Of a stretch of DNA of 64,000 nucleotides, positions 12,182-24,189 are shown in pieces. Position 1 is the stretch's first letter, and each line of letters begins with the position of its first letter. This DNA comes from Phyllostachys edulis (Eukaryota > Streptophyta > Magnoliopsida > Poales > Poaceae), in NCBI GenBank assembly GCA_036346405.1, contig CM070554.1:48259058-48323057 (forward strand), written 5' to 3'. A program made the position numbers and the translations under genes. The notes beneath the pieces are model-generated. The model made no database searches and had not been told where the DNA came from. It saw nothing but the letters and a program-made list of their open reading frames with translations.

Positions 12182-12279
12182 GTCTCCCACTTGCACTAGA
12201 GTCAATCATTTAGGTATCTAATACCAATAGCTCTTGTGTGTGCCTCATGCTTTGGCTGTGTGAGAGGCTTTGTCAACGG
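12182..12279 (-). repeat. 98-bp copia internal fragment beyond the 5' LTR
   Basis: It matches 4379-4476 (the PPT and RNase H tail side of the element) with few differences and ends abruptly at GTCAACGG. Internal PPT-side sequence should not occur outside the 5' LTR. Its presence implies a second element once shared this LTR. Confidence 0.85.
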
Positions 12280-13626
12280 TTATTTTCTTTTCTCACAGAT
12301 GTTTCTTTCAGACGTAATCTGTCTTTCATGTTCAAATGTTAGTATATTTCCTTTGCTGAATTGGGTTATCTCCTCAACTAGGTTTTCGCATATATGTTTG
12401 TTAAGTTTCAGAGGAACTAGGTTCACCTCGCTCCGAGTCCCGTGTTAATAGTTATGGTCTTTTCCGCGTCACTGTCCGCATTCACTTGTGTTGGTGTTGT
12501 CCGTTTTAGACTAAGTCTAGTAGTTAACTCTTGGGTGTTCAGGAATGCGTTGTAGAACATTAATGGAAGCGTCCAGTTATATGTTGTTCTTATTTCGAGT
12601 ATATGTTGTGTAGGCAGAGAGGCTTCGGGTTTAGGAGCACCGCCATTGTCTATTAACGCGTCGCATCGCGAAGGCAAGTACTTTAACGTTCTTAAATATA
12701 AAATGTGAATGCCTGATGTTGGTAATGTCTTCCTAAGATCCATGTTAATATTTAGTATTCATGTTACTTCCATATGTGTTATCTCCATGATTATAGAGCA
12801 TGTCTTTTCAATATTCAAATTTCATTCCATGCATCCATCATTCATGTTTCATCCACGGAGTGGATTACAAAGACCCGCAATTCCAAAGATGGGCACGTAA
12901 GACCCACCATTCCAATGTGGGCGCTTTGGGACACCCGTATGAAACGCTCTTCATACGGGACTTGGATCCGTATTTTGTTAAATGCGGCTTAGGTGAACAC
13001 CGACGGTGTGTCACCAAAGAATACCGTATATGCATGTGTGTAGTCCCTTCATTTCATCCAATTCATTCATTACATTCATTCAAATATTCGTTCTGTAATT
13101 TATTCATATTCTTCAATGATGTTGTCTTAATCACGGATGTTGTATGTACCATTTAATTACTGTACTTGCTGAGTCTCGGACTCACTCTTGTGTTGTTTGT
13201 TTATTTTAGGTGATCGTTGACGATGGCTCTATTGGGAGGGAGTAGACACCCACATTCGTTCACTTCACCATACTCCAAATTCAATAATAGAACTTGATTC
13301 TACCATTCATTCGATAATTGATGAACTGTAATAATTAAAGTTGGTTGTGGTTGATAACTTTATCCCTGTTATGATTGATTGAGTACTGCGGATGATCTTT
13401 GATCAACTTTTTGATTTAATTGCTTGAATCCTGACTATATTCCTATGATGCTCATGTTACTTAGTGATTCCTTTATTGACTTGTTATATGTGACTATTGG
13501 AACCTCCAGTATAACTAACTATAAAAGGGAGGTTCTACCGAAATTTAGAATTTTACCTTCTGCTTTAGTTGTGTTAACATGTTAGTTTAGTAGCGCTCCA
13601 GGTCCTTGTCGGACTAGGGTGTTACA
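12280..13626 (+). repeat. 3' part of a gypsy LTR
   Basis: Similar to 22920-24189 over most of its length and ends CTAGGGTGTTACA. It carries a hairpin array at 12873-13014 and a CTTGCTGAGTCTCGGACTCA hairpin at 13165-13184. Together with 2661-2796 it is the remains of one LTR broken by the RIRE1-like element. Frames inside (for example 12423-12743 and 12800-13156) are chance frames. Confidence 0.75.
12873..13014 (+). repeat. Hairpin array in gypsy LTR (copy E)
   Basis: Consecutive short inverted repeats: CCCAC...GTGGG, CCCGTATGAA...TTCATACGGG, CCGTATTT tgtt AAATGCGG, and ACACCGACGGTGT. Homologous positions in the LTR at 23493-23638 keep the pairings. Confidence 0.7.
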
Positions 13627-14024
13627 GGAAGAGAAAGGGAGAGATGGAAGAGGAAGTGTGTGGGGGTGGGATCTTCTTCGGGTTTCGGCGAGTTCATTTG
13701 TGTCTTCTAGGGTAACTCTCAACTCCTCGCTGTTTGGTTTAATTATTTCTATGGGTTGTTGTCGATTAGTGAACTGTTGTTCCTGCTGCAATTGAATCTA
13801 TAATCTGTAGTCTTATCGTTCATCAGTTTTGGTCTAGATCAAGGCGAAATTAGAGGATAGGGCCTCCTAAGGAATTTGGAATTTAAGATATTTAATTTAA
13901 CAATATCTCTGTGTGTTGAAGTTTGGCTATCAGTAGTTTCTAAATTGTTCAAAATAATTTATAGTGTTGATTGGTGTTAGTAGCTTAGGTTGCATCTTGG
14001 CTTCTGCATAGCCAGGGAGTTACA
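13627..14024 (+). repeat. 3' end of another gypsy LTR
   Basis: The last 60 bases, ending CATAGCCAGGGAGTTACA, closely match the end of the solo LTR at 21955-24189 (GAATAGCCAGGGTGTTACA). The upstream 340 bp hold a frame at 13582-13791 without a domain. It is directly followed by a PBS. Confidence 0.6.
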
Positions 14025-14025
14025 G

Positions 14026-14042
14026 TTAGTATCAGAGCGGGC
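14026..14042 (+). other. Gypsy primer-binding site
   Basis: TTAGTATCAGAGCGGGC follows the LTR end by one base. It is one substitution from TTGGTATCAGAGCGGGC seen at 34722-34738. Nothing gypsy-like follows it: a copia pol fragment begins within a few bases. Confidence 0.7.
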
Positions 14043-14045
14043 TTG

Positions 14046-16876
14046 GTCACGAAGAAGGTTCTACTTCAAGGCACCAGTGAGGGAGGTCTCTATCCTGTAG
14101 CTGGTATTCAATGTCAATCTTTAGCAGCAACCATGTTGTCACCAGAATTGTGGCAAAGAAGACTTGGTCATCCAGCAATTCCAGTTGTCCAACATATTCT
14201 CCACCAAAATCAAGTTCCTTTCGAGTACAATGAAGATGGCATGTCTGTGATGCCTATAAAATGACAAAAAATCATCAGTTGCCATTCAATAGGTCTAGTC
14301 GTATTTCTACTTTTCCTTTAGAGCTTATTCGCTCGGATGTTTGGGGTCCAGCTCATACCTCTGTAAGTGGTTACATTACGTGCGTTTTCTTGATGACTAC
14401 AACAAATTCACTTAGATCTATTTGCTTAATTTTAAATCCGATGTTGAAAAGTCTTTATTTAGTTTCAATTCTATGTAGAACGTCTACTCAATAGGAAAAT
14501 TCTTGCTATTCAAACTGACTGGGGTGGAGGATACCAGAGATTACATAAGTTCTTTAGTGGTTTAGGGATCTCTAACCGAGTGTCTTGTCCTCAAACACAT
14601 CAGCAAAATGGGGTGGCTGAACAAAATCACAGACATATCGTCGAGACTGGGCTTGCCCTTTTAGCTCAATCTTTAGTTCCAATCAGATTTTGCGATGAGG
14701 CGTTTCTAACAGCCACTTATCTTATCAATCGATTGCCAAGTAGAGTTACAGAAAATTCTACACCCATTGCACGGCTTCTTTGAGTCAAACCTGATTACAC
14801 TTCTTTGTGTGTGTTTGGTCATGCATGCTGGCCAAATCTTCATCCTTACAATTCTAAGAAACTTAAGTTTTGTTCTCATCATTGTGTCTTTATGGGATAT
14901 AGCAATATCCATGAAGGATACAAATGTTTTAATCGTTCCACTAGTCATATATACATCTCAAGAGATGTTATTTTCGATGAGTCAGTTTTTCCTTTGTCTG
15001 AAAATGACAGCAACAGTCGGTCTACTCTTCCTCGTCATCCTTCTCCCATTGTCATTCCATCCCTTCTTGTTTCTGATGAGTCTTTTCGTTCTTCTTCCAC
15101 TGAGCCAGTTATAGAGATTAACCATGAAGGGAATAATGACTTACCCACTAATGTGCAATGAGAACTTGTTGTTTTTGAGCAGGGTGATCTTGAACAGGAT
15201 GAAGGTGTTGTGATAGAGTAGTAGGTTCAAACACAGCCACCTCCAGGAGCAAGAACACGATTACAACACAACATTTGCATGCCAAAAGAGTATATAGATG
15301 GGACAATTAGGTATCTTGTCACTAGTAGAAGAGCTTTTCTTGTTGAACTTGTGTCTCATGTACAAGCACTAGAGGAGCAATGGATGTTGAATATCAAGCC
15401 TTGATGAAAACCAAGACATGGCATCTTATGCCACCCAATAAAAGACTTAATGTCATTGGGTGTAAATGGGTCTTCAAGCTCAAGCAAAAACTTGATGGTA
15501 GTATTGACAGATACAAAGTGCGACTTGTGGCTAAAGCTTTCAAACAACGGGAGGGGATTACAATGAAACTTTTAGTTCTGTTATGAAACCTGCAACAATT
15601 CGACTTGTTTTGTCCATTGTTGTTTCAAGAGGATGGCATTTGCGTCAAATTGATGTTCAAAATGCTTTTCTACATGGGGTGATTGAAGAAGTTTATATGC
15701 ATTAACCTCCAGGATATGAAGTTGTGAGGTTTCCCCATTGTATTTACAAACTTGATAGGGCTTTATATGGACTAAAGCAAGCACCAAGGGCATGATACTC
15801 TCGTTTGAGTTCGAAGTTACAGGAACTTAGGTTCACATCGTCGAAGACTGATATATATCCCTTTTCATATTTAATCAGGTTGGAATCACAATTTACATGT
15901 TAATCTATGTTGATGATATAGTCATTGCTAGTTCCTCACAAGATGCAGTTGACAAGCTTGTTCAACAATTGTCTGAAAACATTGTCATCAAGGACCTTGG
16001 CAAATTAAACTACTTTCTTGGTATTGAAGCTCAGTCTGATGATAAGGGTGGTCAAGTTCTTACTCAGCGCAAAATATATGCTTGATCTGCTACATTGTAC
16101 AAACATGCAACACTATAAATCCATCTCTACGCCTATGGCTACTTCAGAGAAACTGTCTCGAGAAAGAGGATCGGTTCTAAATGAATTTGAGATTTTCTAG
16201 TACCGAAGCACTGTCGGGGCACTTCAATACTTAACACTCACCAGACCGGATCTGTCTTTTGTAGTTAACAAGGTGTGACAATTCCTTCAATTTCCAACCG
16301 ATCAACATTGGGCAGTAGTGAAGAGGATTCTTCGGTATGTGAAAAGCACACTAAAAATAGGACTGCATATTCAGAAATCAAGGTCACAACTTCTCAGTGC
16401 CTTCTCTGACACGAATTGGATTGGAAATGTTGATGATAGATGATCTAATAGGGGATATGCAATCTATTTGGGGACTAATTTAGTGTCCTGGAGTTCGTGG
16501 AAACAACACACAGTTGCACAATTGACTACAGAGGCTGAGTATAAAGCCTTAGCTAATGCAACAGCTAAACTCGTTTGGATACAGTCGCTTCTTCAGGAAC
16601 TCAAAGTGTTCCAGCCGAAAGCACCTATTTTGTCGTGTGACAATCTAGGGGCAACCTACTTAACCGCGAATCTGGTGTTTCATGCATGCACGAAGCATGT
16701 TGAAGTGGACTTTCGTTTTGTCTGAGAGCATGTTGCTTGCAAAGCACTTGAAGTTCAGTTTGTTTCATCAAAAGATTAGATAGCAGATGTCTTCACGAAA
16801 GCATTGATGAAATCAACATTCTATTGATTTAGAAGCAATGTAAATCTACTTGATACGAGTTGAGATTGAGGGGGGC
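14046..16876 (+). pseudogene. Ale/Retrofit-like copia integrase-RT-RNase H fragment
   Basis: The reading starts in the pre-integrase zinc region (LWQRRLGHPAIPVVQHIL, near 14150) and runs through integrase (ELIRSDVWGPA; HQQNGVAEQNHRHIVE, near 14600; FCDEAFLTATYLINRLPS; VFGHACWPNLHPYNSKKL). RT follows (VIGCKWVFKLKQKLDG near 15445; LRQIDVQNAFLHGVIEEVY; LYGLKQAPRA; LIYVDDIVIASS at 15898). RNase H comes last (SWSSWKQHTVAQLTTEAEYKAL near 16490; LSCDNLGATYL; KHVEVDFRFV). At least eight in-frame stops and several frameshifts break it. Gag and protease are absent. The IN-before-RT order proves copia. The Ale/Retrofit (Hopscotch-like) lineage is my reading of the RNase H end. Confidence 0.88.
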
Positions 16877-17030
16877 TGTTAAAAGAGTTTGGTTTCCAGA
16901 TGTGTATAAGTTGCACAATCCGCTTTCTACACTAGACGAACTGCCCTGTTCTGAACGAGTATGAGATGGACTGTTCTGAATGAGTTGAAGTTATGAAGAA
17001 ACAGTCTTGCGACAAATATCAATTTTCACA
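16877..17030 (+). repeat. Partial 3' LTR of the Ale-like copia fragment
   Basis: A polypurine run (GATTGAGGGGGG) at about 16864-16875 is followed by TGTTAAAAGAGTTTGG, the expected PPT-LTR junction. The LTR is cut off near 17030, where gypsy LTR sequence begins. Confidence 0.6.
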
Positions 17031-18199
17031 GCATGATGACATTATAAGATGATCGGCTCTTGTGGGTAAAGATGTGCGACCTCTACAGAGCGTAAAACTG
17101 ACTAGATAGCCGTGCCCACGGTCATGGGAAATGCAGAGAACTTGCTTGCTTATATTTTGATTTTACTAAATGATTTGTGGGTGGAATGAAAAGTCGAGTG
17201 GGAGCTCGGGGATTTGGTTTGTCCTAGTGATAGCCAGTGGAAGGTATCGGGTGTATGCGGCCATGGAATTGCAAGAGGAATGCAACCTAGGATTCACGGT
17301 CGGATGTTGCCTAGAATTGTCGAGGGAATACAGCTTGGATTGTCAGGGGAATGTAGCCTAGAATTCACGTCTGGTGTGACCTTCCAGGGGAAGTCAGTTT
17401 AGAATTGCTTGGGGAATTCATTCCGAAATTATTAGGAGTAGTCCACCCGAAATTGCCGGGTGGTTGCAGCCTTGGGATCGTTAGGTGGGTGCAGCCCTGG
17501 AAAATGGTATAGCATGAGGTGAATGGAACTGGTATCTGTGTGAGAACATGGTGGAACCTTTAGGTATTGTTCTCCACTAGAGGTGGATGGAACATTCACT
17601 ACTATTATACAAAAACACTGAATTTCATTAAAACTTGGTTTAGTCAAAATGCTAGGTCTCAGGACTTGTCTATTATTTAATCCATTCCAGCATTGGCTTT
17701 ATGAAAATAAAAGAACCTTGAGCCTCTTCCTTGTTCAGCCTTGCATATTATATAACTGCATTTAGTGTGTTGGCTTACTAAGTACAGCTGTGTACTCACA
17801 GTCGCTCAATATTTTATTCAATAAGTAAGAATGAAGAAGATTATGTGGAACTTTAGTGTGATCGTCAAGACTGGAAATCGAGAAGGCCAAGAACTAGGTC
17901 GCAAGCCCTAGTTGATTGCCTGTGGGTATATCTTGGGGGTCCCACATGTTACATTTTTATTCCACTTCCGCTGCTGTTCTTTGAAAGGTATTTGGTCTGG
18001 TCGGCCGCTCTACAAGTCAAAAGTCGTAAGGTATATTTACGCTTTGTTTGTTATTATGCAATAGCTTTCCGTTTACTGTGTGCACTAGCTACTGATGCAG
18101 GGACTAGTGCTGGTATACAACGAGGGTTTCGAATTATAAATTCAGGGTCTGATAGCCTCCGCATCCGAGGAGGACCTGGTAAGCGCTTCCTCAATTTTT
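17031..18199 (+). repeat. Gypsy LTR fragment (long-LTR family)
   Basis: The stretch at 17068-17130 (TTGTGGGTAAAG, then CCGTGCCCACGGTCATGG) resembles 51050-51130, and 17870-17930 resembles 51470-51515. It therefore belongs to the same long gypsy LTR family as 48866-52090. It has no protein domain and is cut on the right by the RIRE1-like LTR at 18200. The small frame 17992-18294 crosses that junction and is a chance frame. Confidence 0.6.
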
Positions 18200-19772
18200 T
18201 ATTGGTGATATGCCCTAGAGGCAATCATAGAGATGATTGTATCACGTCTATGTTTATGAGTTATGGAATAAATGTTATTATGTTCCTTGAATGAATCATT
18301 GGTTATAAAGATTAACAAGTATGTGACATGTTAGTGAAGCTCTTTAACTTATATGATATCGTTCTAAATGTATCCCTGGTCGGATGTCACTGGTCGGAAC
18401 GGTAGGGATTTATCGACTAGCACATGTATTGATTGATGACCATGTTTCACCAGTCATGGATATAGGGATATCGAATCAATAATGTGAACACATGTTAGAG
18501 AACATGGTGTTGGATAGACCCACCTTGAGACACTGTTGAGATTGTTATGATTCTATGTGTCATCAATTAGTCTCAAGCAATTATTATGTATGATCCTTAG
18601 ACATGAGATCAGCATTGTTCCCTACATGTGTAATAGCACTCTTAGAGGGTGCCAAACGCTACTCCGTAACTGGGTAGTTATAAAGGTAGCTTTTGGGTAT
18701 GCTATGAAACATGTGGAGGGATGTGACTAGTCGGATATGGGATTTGCCCCTCCTAACATAACAGGAGAGATATCTTTGAGCCCCTTGATGTGGTCAGATA
18801 AAGAAAGTGCATGACCATGCCACTGATGGTCGAAGAGTTCGACCACATGAAGTTATTCGATACTTGATCGAGAAAGTATTGAACAGTCCATGGATGACAT
18901 AATATCTCACCTGGAGTTCAACCAGATATCGTGAGGCAAAGGGATAATACACGAGAAGGTCATTAAGTTCGATTAGATATGGACTAGTCGTATGGAGATA
19001 TGAGCTGGTCGTAGACTGGTCGAACATAATCACTATGTAGTCTAAACCTGCTCGTAACGAGTTTAGAACTGGTCGAAACTAAATATGAACGAGTCGTATA
19101 GTGATACGAGTTGGTCGTTAGTGATAAGGATCTGGTTGTAGATCATATTGCGTTAAGGTTCGTCCAATATAATTTGTGTGTATTCGGGAATCGTTATGTC
19201 CTGCTAGGAACCGCTAACGACTCGTGATCGGAAAAGGTTTTCGAGTCACAACTAATTACACATGAACCTACAGGGTCACACACTTAACGGGTTGGAACAA
19301 AACTTGTTCAGATAGGATCCGTCATAGGCCCTATATAAGGAGATGCATGAGGCTGTTGGGAGGACGTAAGTGAGAACGTGAGAACATGAGCTCCACCGAA
19401 ACCCTAGCCACCATCTTCCCAAGAGCTCTACCGTGTGAATTGGTGCTAGCATACCAGCGTGCCGTGTTCCATCCCTAGATGTGTGGATACCATAGAGGCG
19501 CTACTGCGATTGCTGTTGCGCTTGAGGACGATCCATGACCTTGGCGACGAATGCGATTGGTTGCTGGAGGAGACGATCGGTACCGAGGACGATCAACTAC
19601 GACCACTACATCGACACGCTCTACGTTGGATCAGGTTACTCCATCTAACTCTTCTTCCACTGCATTGCGCGTCTGGTGGTAACGATCTGTGATCATCTAC
19701 TTGCTTGGCTTCCTGGTTTACGTGGTAGAAATTTTGAATTGCCAACTTGCGTAGCGTACCAGTATCCCTTCA
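18200..19772 (+). repeat. 5' LTR of the plus-strand RIRE1-like element
   Basis: 1573 bp. The start is degenerate (TATTGGTGATATGCCCTAG for TGTTGGAAATATGCC) and it ends CCCTTCA. It matches the minus-strand LTRs throughout, including the CTGGTCG-type repeats at 18965-19140. Confidence 0.88.
19329..19340 (+). promoter_or_regulatory. TATA box of copia LTR
   Basis: CCCTATATAAGG, equivalent to the motifs at 3231-3242 and 10140-10151. Confidence 0.7.
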
Positions 19773-19773
19773 G

Positions 19774-19786
19774 TGGTATTAGAGCC
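19774..19786 (+). other. Primer-binding site
   Basis: TGGTATTAGAGCC, one base after the LTR; initiator tRNA-Met type. Confidence 0.75.
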
Positions 19787-20992
19787 ATCCTGCCTAGTTT
19801 TTGATCTAGATCGGTTGCATATACTTGATATATGGTAGTAGTAGATTAGATCTATTACTGGTCGGTTCTAGTAACCTAGATCGGTTCATGTCGATGGAAT
19901 TGTCTAGGCAGTGGTCGATAAGATCAATCAGGTTTTCGGTGGTAGTAGATGGGTTACGAGGAGGTATGAGCTAAAAGGACCAGATAGTTAATGCGCTTGT
20001 TCTTGACCACATTACATAATATTCCTACCAGTCAGAATTCCGCCATCGGAGTATGTCACAGTGTGTGGTCGTATCAAGGCATTGATTAGATTGGTTCGGA
20101 ATAGAGTTAATATGATTAATCCGATGATTTCCGGAGCTCGATTATGTGAATAAGATTCATGTCCCAGGAAAATAGTATTATGTGTTCATAGGCTCGGAAT
20201 AGGGACTGCCGTGGTCGTAAACATGTTATATAGTATTATGTGTTCATGTCACCCGATAGAATTGGATTCTATGCATAACTCATTTTTGCAGGGATTGATG
20301 TGAATAGTATGGCCCATTGTGTATGTGATGCATGAATGGATTTTCATGGTGTGCGTGCCATGCTGTGAGATAGCCATGGAGCTACATATTATTGTATAAC
20401 AGGCTGCGTACCGACATGTGATGCTTGATATTATCCTATGTAATTCATTACTAGCTTTTAGGAGTAATTGCTAAGTAGATGAATGCGGTCAGACATTTCA
20501 AGCATGGTGGTCGGAAGACAGGAAGCATCGTGATGGAGATCGTTATGATAAGGGCCATACTATTTCACGGTTTAATATGATCATCTGTGAATGTTTGTGT
20601 TTATTCCTGTTATGCTATTTAGTCATGTTTTATCATTAGATGTTTTGACATGATAGAGTAGTATCCCTCAACAAAAATTTAGTAAAATTGTTGCCTTTCC
20701 AATTGCTGCGCCTATCACGATTTTGATCGTTAATTGGTGCATCTACCAAAGTAGGGTGCCATTAATTATCTTAATAAGATGGGGTGGGTATCGGACACCC
20801 ATATGCATAGTATTGGTTTAACTTGACAATGCCATCAAAACGGTTTTGGGCCTTGGGGCATAATGTTGGTTGTCGGGGCATAGAGATGCCATCCAACAAA
20901 CAAGAGTCATATGTGATATGATTAGCAAGAGGTTGCTTACCTAAATCACTAGGTTTCTAGCAGTGATGCCAAAGCTCACTAGGACTTAATGA
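19787..20992 (+). other. Leader of RIRE1-like element, first part
   Basis: Non-coding. It matches the minus-strand copy from 9692 down to about 8470. It stops at the target site TATTA (20993-20997) of the SIRE-like insertion. Confidence 0.85.
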
Positions 20993-21105
20993 TATTACGT
21001 GGATATCATGGGGATATACACATGATCTTAGGATGATGAGACAACTGGCAATAGTTTTGAAGTTTTGTCGAAATTGTTGTTTTCAACAAAGTGTCAGGAT
21101 AATCG

Positions 21106-21412
21106 GTCGTACCGGCATTGAAGGTGCAGTAGTACTGCAGTGCGGTAACACCGCAAGTTGTGTGGCAGTAGTACCACAGGGCGGTAATACCGTTTGATAC
21201 ATGGCGGTTTGTATTTTCCAGAGAAGATGTTTTGTGGAGTTCTGGTATTCATTGGAAAGCGGAACGACCACAGTTATTGGAGCGGTACTACCGCACATTT
21301 TGTGGAGTTCTGGTCTTCATAGGAAAGCGGAACGACCGCAGTTATTGGAGCGGTACGACCGCAGTGCGGTAGTACCGTTGGTAACATGGCGGTAACACCG
21401 TTTGCGTTGTGG
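21106..21412 (+). repeat. Cluster of interrupted palindromes in the LTR upstream region
   Basis: Perfect dyads include TGCAGTAGTACTGCA (21125-21139), GCGGTACTACCGC (21282-21294) and CGGTAGTACCG (21367-21377), with imperfect ones between. The equivalent 3' LTR region (30650-30880) has TGCGGTAATACCGCA (30679-30693). It lies upstream of the TATA box, so it may be a protein-binding array; that role is inferred. Confidence 0.65.
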
Positions 21413-21954
21413 TTGTCGACCTATTTGGAGAATTGGCTTTGGCTTAGGTCAAGTTGATGGGTTTCAGTGCATATGTATTGCATGATGCATGTTTTGACTA
21501 ACGCGGGTCAAGTTGCGAAGAACTTGTTTCCAGAAACAACTTCTTGGTCCATTATTGTGCAGGTTGCTTGGAGGTCAATGACGATCAACGGTGAGAATTA
21601 TCGGGACTAGGCTTGGAGAGCTGAGGTCCAGAACGATCGGGGATGCCGGGTGAAGTCAATGGATTCAAGCATGACGCAAAATGAACAAGGATGACCGAAC
21701 GGGCAATTCGGTGCGACGGGTTGGATCAAGCGGTGCGGGGGCCGGTGCAAGTGCCATGGTGGTTTCCGCGGGAGCTGGATGGGAGAGACTTGCCGACATG
21801 ATGAGAGCCGTTGATCAACCTACACATGGTGAAACAGGCAATTGCTTCACCAAGATTGGACTCGGTCTTCGGAGAAGGATCGAGAAAGGGTATTTTGGTA
21901 ATTTCACCTAAATACCGCCTTGGTGACCTTTTGCCTAAAGCGCATGTAATACTC

Positions 21955-24189
21955 CATTTAATCTTAAGAATTATAATTGAATTTCAAACCATTTTATTGG
22001 GATTTAAAATGGAATTTTAGAATTCTGTAAAAGGGGGATTAAATCTTGGGCCAAAGGCCCATAGCCTTGGCCCATTAGGGGCAACCAAAAACCCTAGAGG
22101 TACTGTAGCACCCTTGTGCTACAGTGCGGCCACTACTACAGATACTCGATGTTACGATTGCACCCCCTCCATTGCTACCGGCCCAAGAAGAAGGGGAGGA
22201 GAAGAACCTTCGGTGCCGCCGGCCAAGGAGAAAAGAGGAGGAAGAGAGGAGAAGAAGAGGAGAGGAGAACTTCACGGGGGAATTCAGCGATCTCCTGTGG
22301 TTCTTCAAGAGTAACGAAGTGCTTTCCCCGCTGTTTGATGTTGATTAGATGCAAATTCGATTGATTGGATTGGATCGAAAACCCTGCAGTTAGAATCCAG
22401 ATCTGTCTAGTAGATTGCGTGGCCAATTTCGGGTTCTTAGAGGCCGAATTTGAGTTGTCCATCTCCTAGAGATATTTAGATAATGTTCTTAGCTTTCCAT
22501 AGCCTTTGAGTTCACCTGAATCCGAGTTGGGGTTTGAGATTACGGCCATTTGTTTACTACTGTCCAGAACCTCGATTAATTCTCAGCAGTCACTTTGTGT
22601 AGCAAGTTGAATGTTGTTAAGTTCCGAATCAGGATTCCTCCCTATTATGAAAATTGTATTTTATTGTCTTATCTTTCGATGTCCACTAAGAACACGTAAT
22701 TTCGACATACGGATAAAAAGTTATGATAGTTTCATTCCTGCTGTCCAGATTTCTGACATGATTGATCTGTTGATTCGTCTTTTAAAATATGTTTATGTTA
22801 GAAGCAAATTCAGGGTTTCCACCCAACTAAATTGTTTTATAAAATTTTGTAACCTTTCCATATTGTTAAAGAACGCCTTAATCGGAGTTGTAGATCAAAA
22901 GTTGTGTTATTTTCTTTACTGCTATCTGTTTTGTCGGGACAGATTCTGTCTTTCAAGTTCATCTGCCGGTAGTATATTTATTTTGGCCAAATTGGGTTAT
23001 CTCACCAACTAGGATTTCGTAGATATGTTCGTTAAGTTTCCATAGGATCTGGGCTCACCTCGTTCCGAGTCCCAGATCGTTAGATATGAGTGATTCCGTG
23101 CTGCCGTCCAGAATCAGTTCTATGATCGTGTTGTCTGTATTCAGATTAGATCTAATTTGTTAATTGTGGGTTGTCCAGAATCAATTTCCTGTTCTATGTT
23201 GTTCTTATTTCGAGTATATATTGTGTAGGCGGAGAGACTTCAGGTTTAGGAGCACCATCATTGCCTACTAACGTGTCGCATCGCGGAAGGCAAGTATTTT
23301 GATCTTCTTATGTTTGGAAAATGTTGAATGCTTGCTGTTAGTATTGTGTTTCCTGTGATCTATGAGAATATTTAATGTTTATGTTCCTTCCAAATGTGTT
23401 ATCTCCATGATTAGAGAGCATGTCTTTCAATATTTATATTTCATTCCATGCATCCATTATTCATGTTTTATCCATGGGAGTGGATTAAAAAGACCCATCA
23501 ATTCCAGTATGGGCACGTAAGACCCACCATTCCGATGTGGGCAGTTTGGGACACCCGTATGAAACGTTCTTCATACGGGATTTGGATCCCCGCATTTTGT
23601 TAAATGCGGGCTTAGGTGAACACCGACGGGTGTGTCACTAGCTATACCGGTATATGCATGTGTGTAGTCCCTTCATTTCATTCAATCCATTCATTCAAAT
23701 ATTCGTTCTGTGATTTATTCATATTCTTCAATGAGGTTTGCTTGATCATGTTTGTTGTATGTCCCATTTACTCATTATACTTGCTGAGTCTCGGACTCAT
23801 TCTTGCGTTGTTTGTTTATTTTAGGTGATCATTGATGTTGGCTCTATTAGGAGGGAGTAGACACGCACTACTCATTCACTTCACCCTATTCAAGTCCAAG
23901 ATTATGATTTAGTTCTATCTTTCAATCGTTATTGATGAACTGTAATAAATAAATTTAGATAAAGAATGATACCTATTGCTATGTTATGGTTGATTCAGTA
24001 GTACTTGTGATCTTTGATTATTCCTTCGATAGTTATTGCTTAGATTCGGACTATATTCATGACATGGTTCTTTTGAATTTTGATCTCTTTATGTCATTAG
24101 ATGAGATGGTGTTCTAATTCTTCCGCATTATGGTTGTACGTTAGATGATTTAGGTGACATCTTGGCTTCCGAATAGCCAGGGTGTTACA
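21955..24189 (+). mobile_element. Gypsy solo LTR inserted in the SIRE-like 5' LTR
   Basis: 2235 bp, TGTAATACTCC...CCAGGGTGTTACA. The uninterrupted 3' LTR (31488-31500) shows the site was within CTAAACTGCGGCGC. The flanks GCGCA and CCGCG are a poor five-base duplication, probably mutated. It carries a hairpin array at 23493-23638. Purine-rich coding-like frames at 22114-22364 (Glu/Arg-rich on plus) are low complexity and not conserved in related LTRs. Confidence 0.8.
23493..23638 (+). repeat. Hairpin array in gypsy LTR (copy F)
   Basis: Inverted repeats in order: CCCAT...ATGGG, CCCAC...GTGGG, CCCGTATGAA...TTCATACGGG, CCCGCATTT tgtt AAATGCGGG, ACACCGACGGGTGT. Copy E has a shorter, partly wobble-paired version of the fourth. 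Confidence 0.7.

Larger units (their letters stand above)
2797..12279 (-). mobile_element. RIRE1/BARE/Angela-like Ty1/copia element, degraded
   Basis: Order on the minus strand: 5' LTR (12181 to 9707), PBS (9705-9693), leader, broken gag-PR-IN-RT-RNase H (8342 to about 4400), PPT, 3' LTR (4378 to 2797). The LTRs start TGTTGGAAATATGC and end in CA. The domain order IN before RT is that of Ty1/copia. The LTR start, the AAGTGGGAGAC polypurine tract and the gag opening resemble grass BARE/Angela/RIRE1 elements. The right LTR is followed by 98 bp of second-copy internal sequence, so the locus is a recombination product. It sits inside a gypsy LTR (2661-2796 and 12280-13626). Confidence 0.9.

Noticed and set aside
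17992..18294. A 100-codon plus-strand frame
   Set aside because: It spans the junction between a gypsy LTR and the RIRE1-like LTR, so it cannot be an ancestral gene.
22114..22364. Glu/Arg-rich frames on the plus strand
   Set aside because: They come from a GAGGAG purine-rich stretch of a gypsy LTR. The frames do not agree with any protein family.
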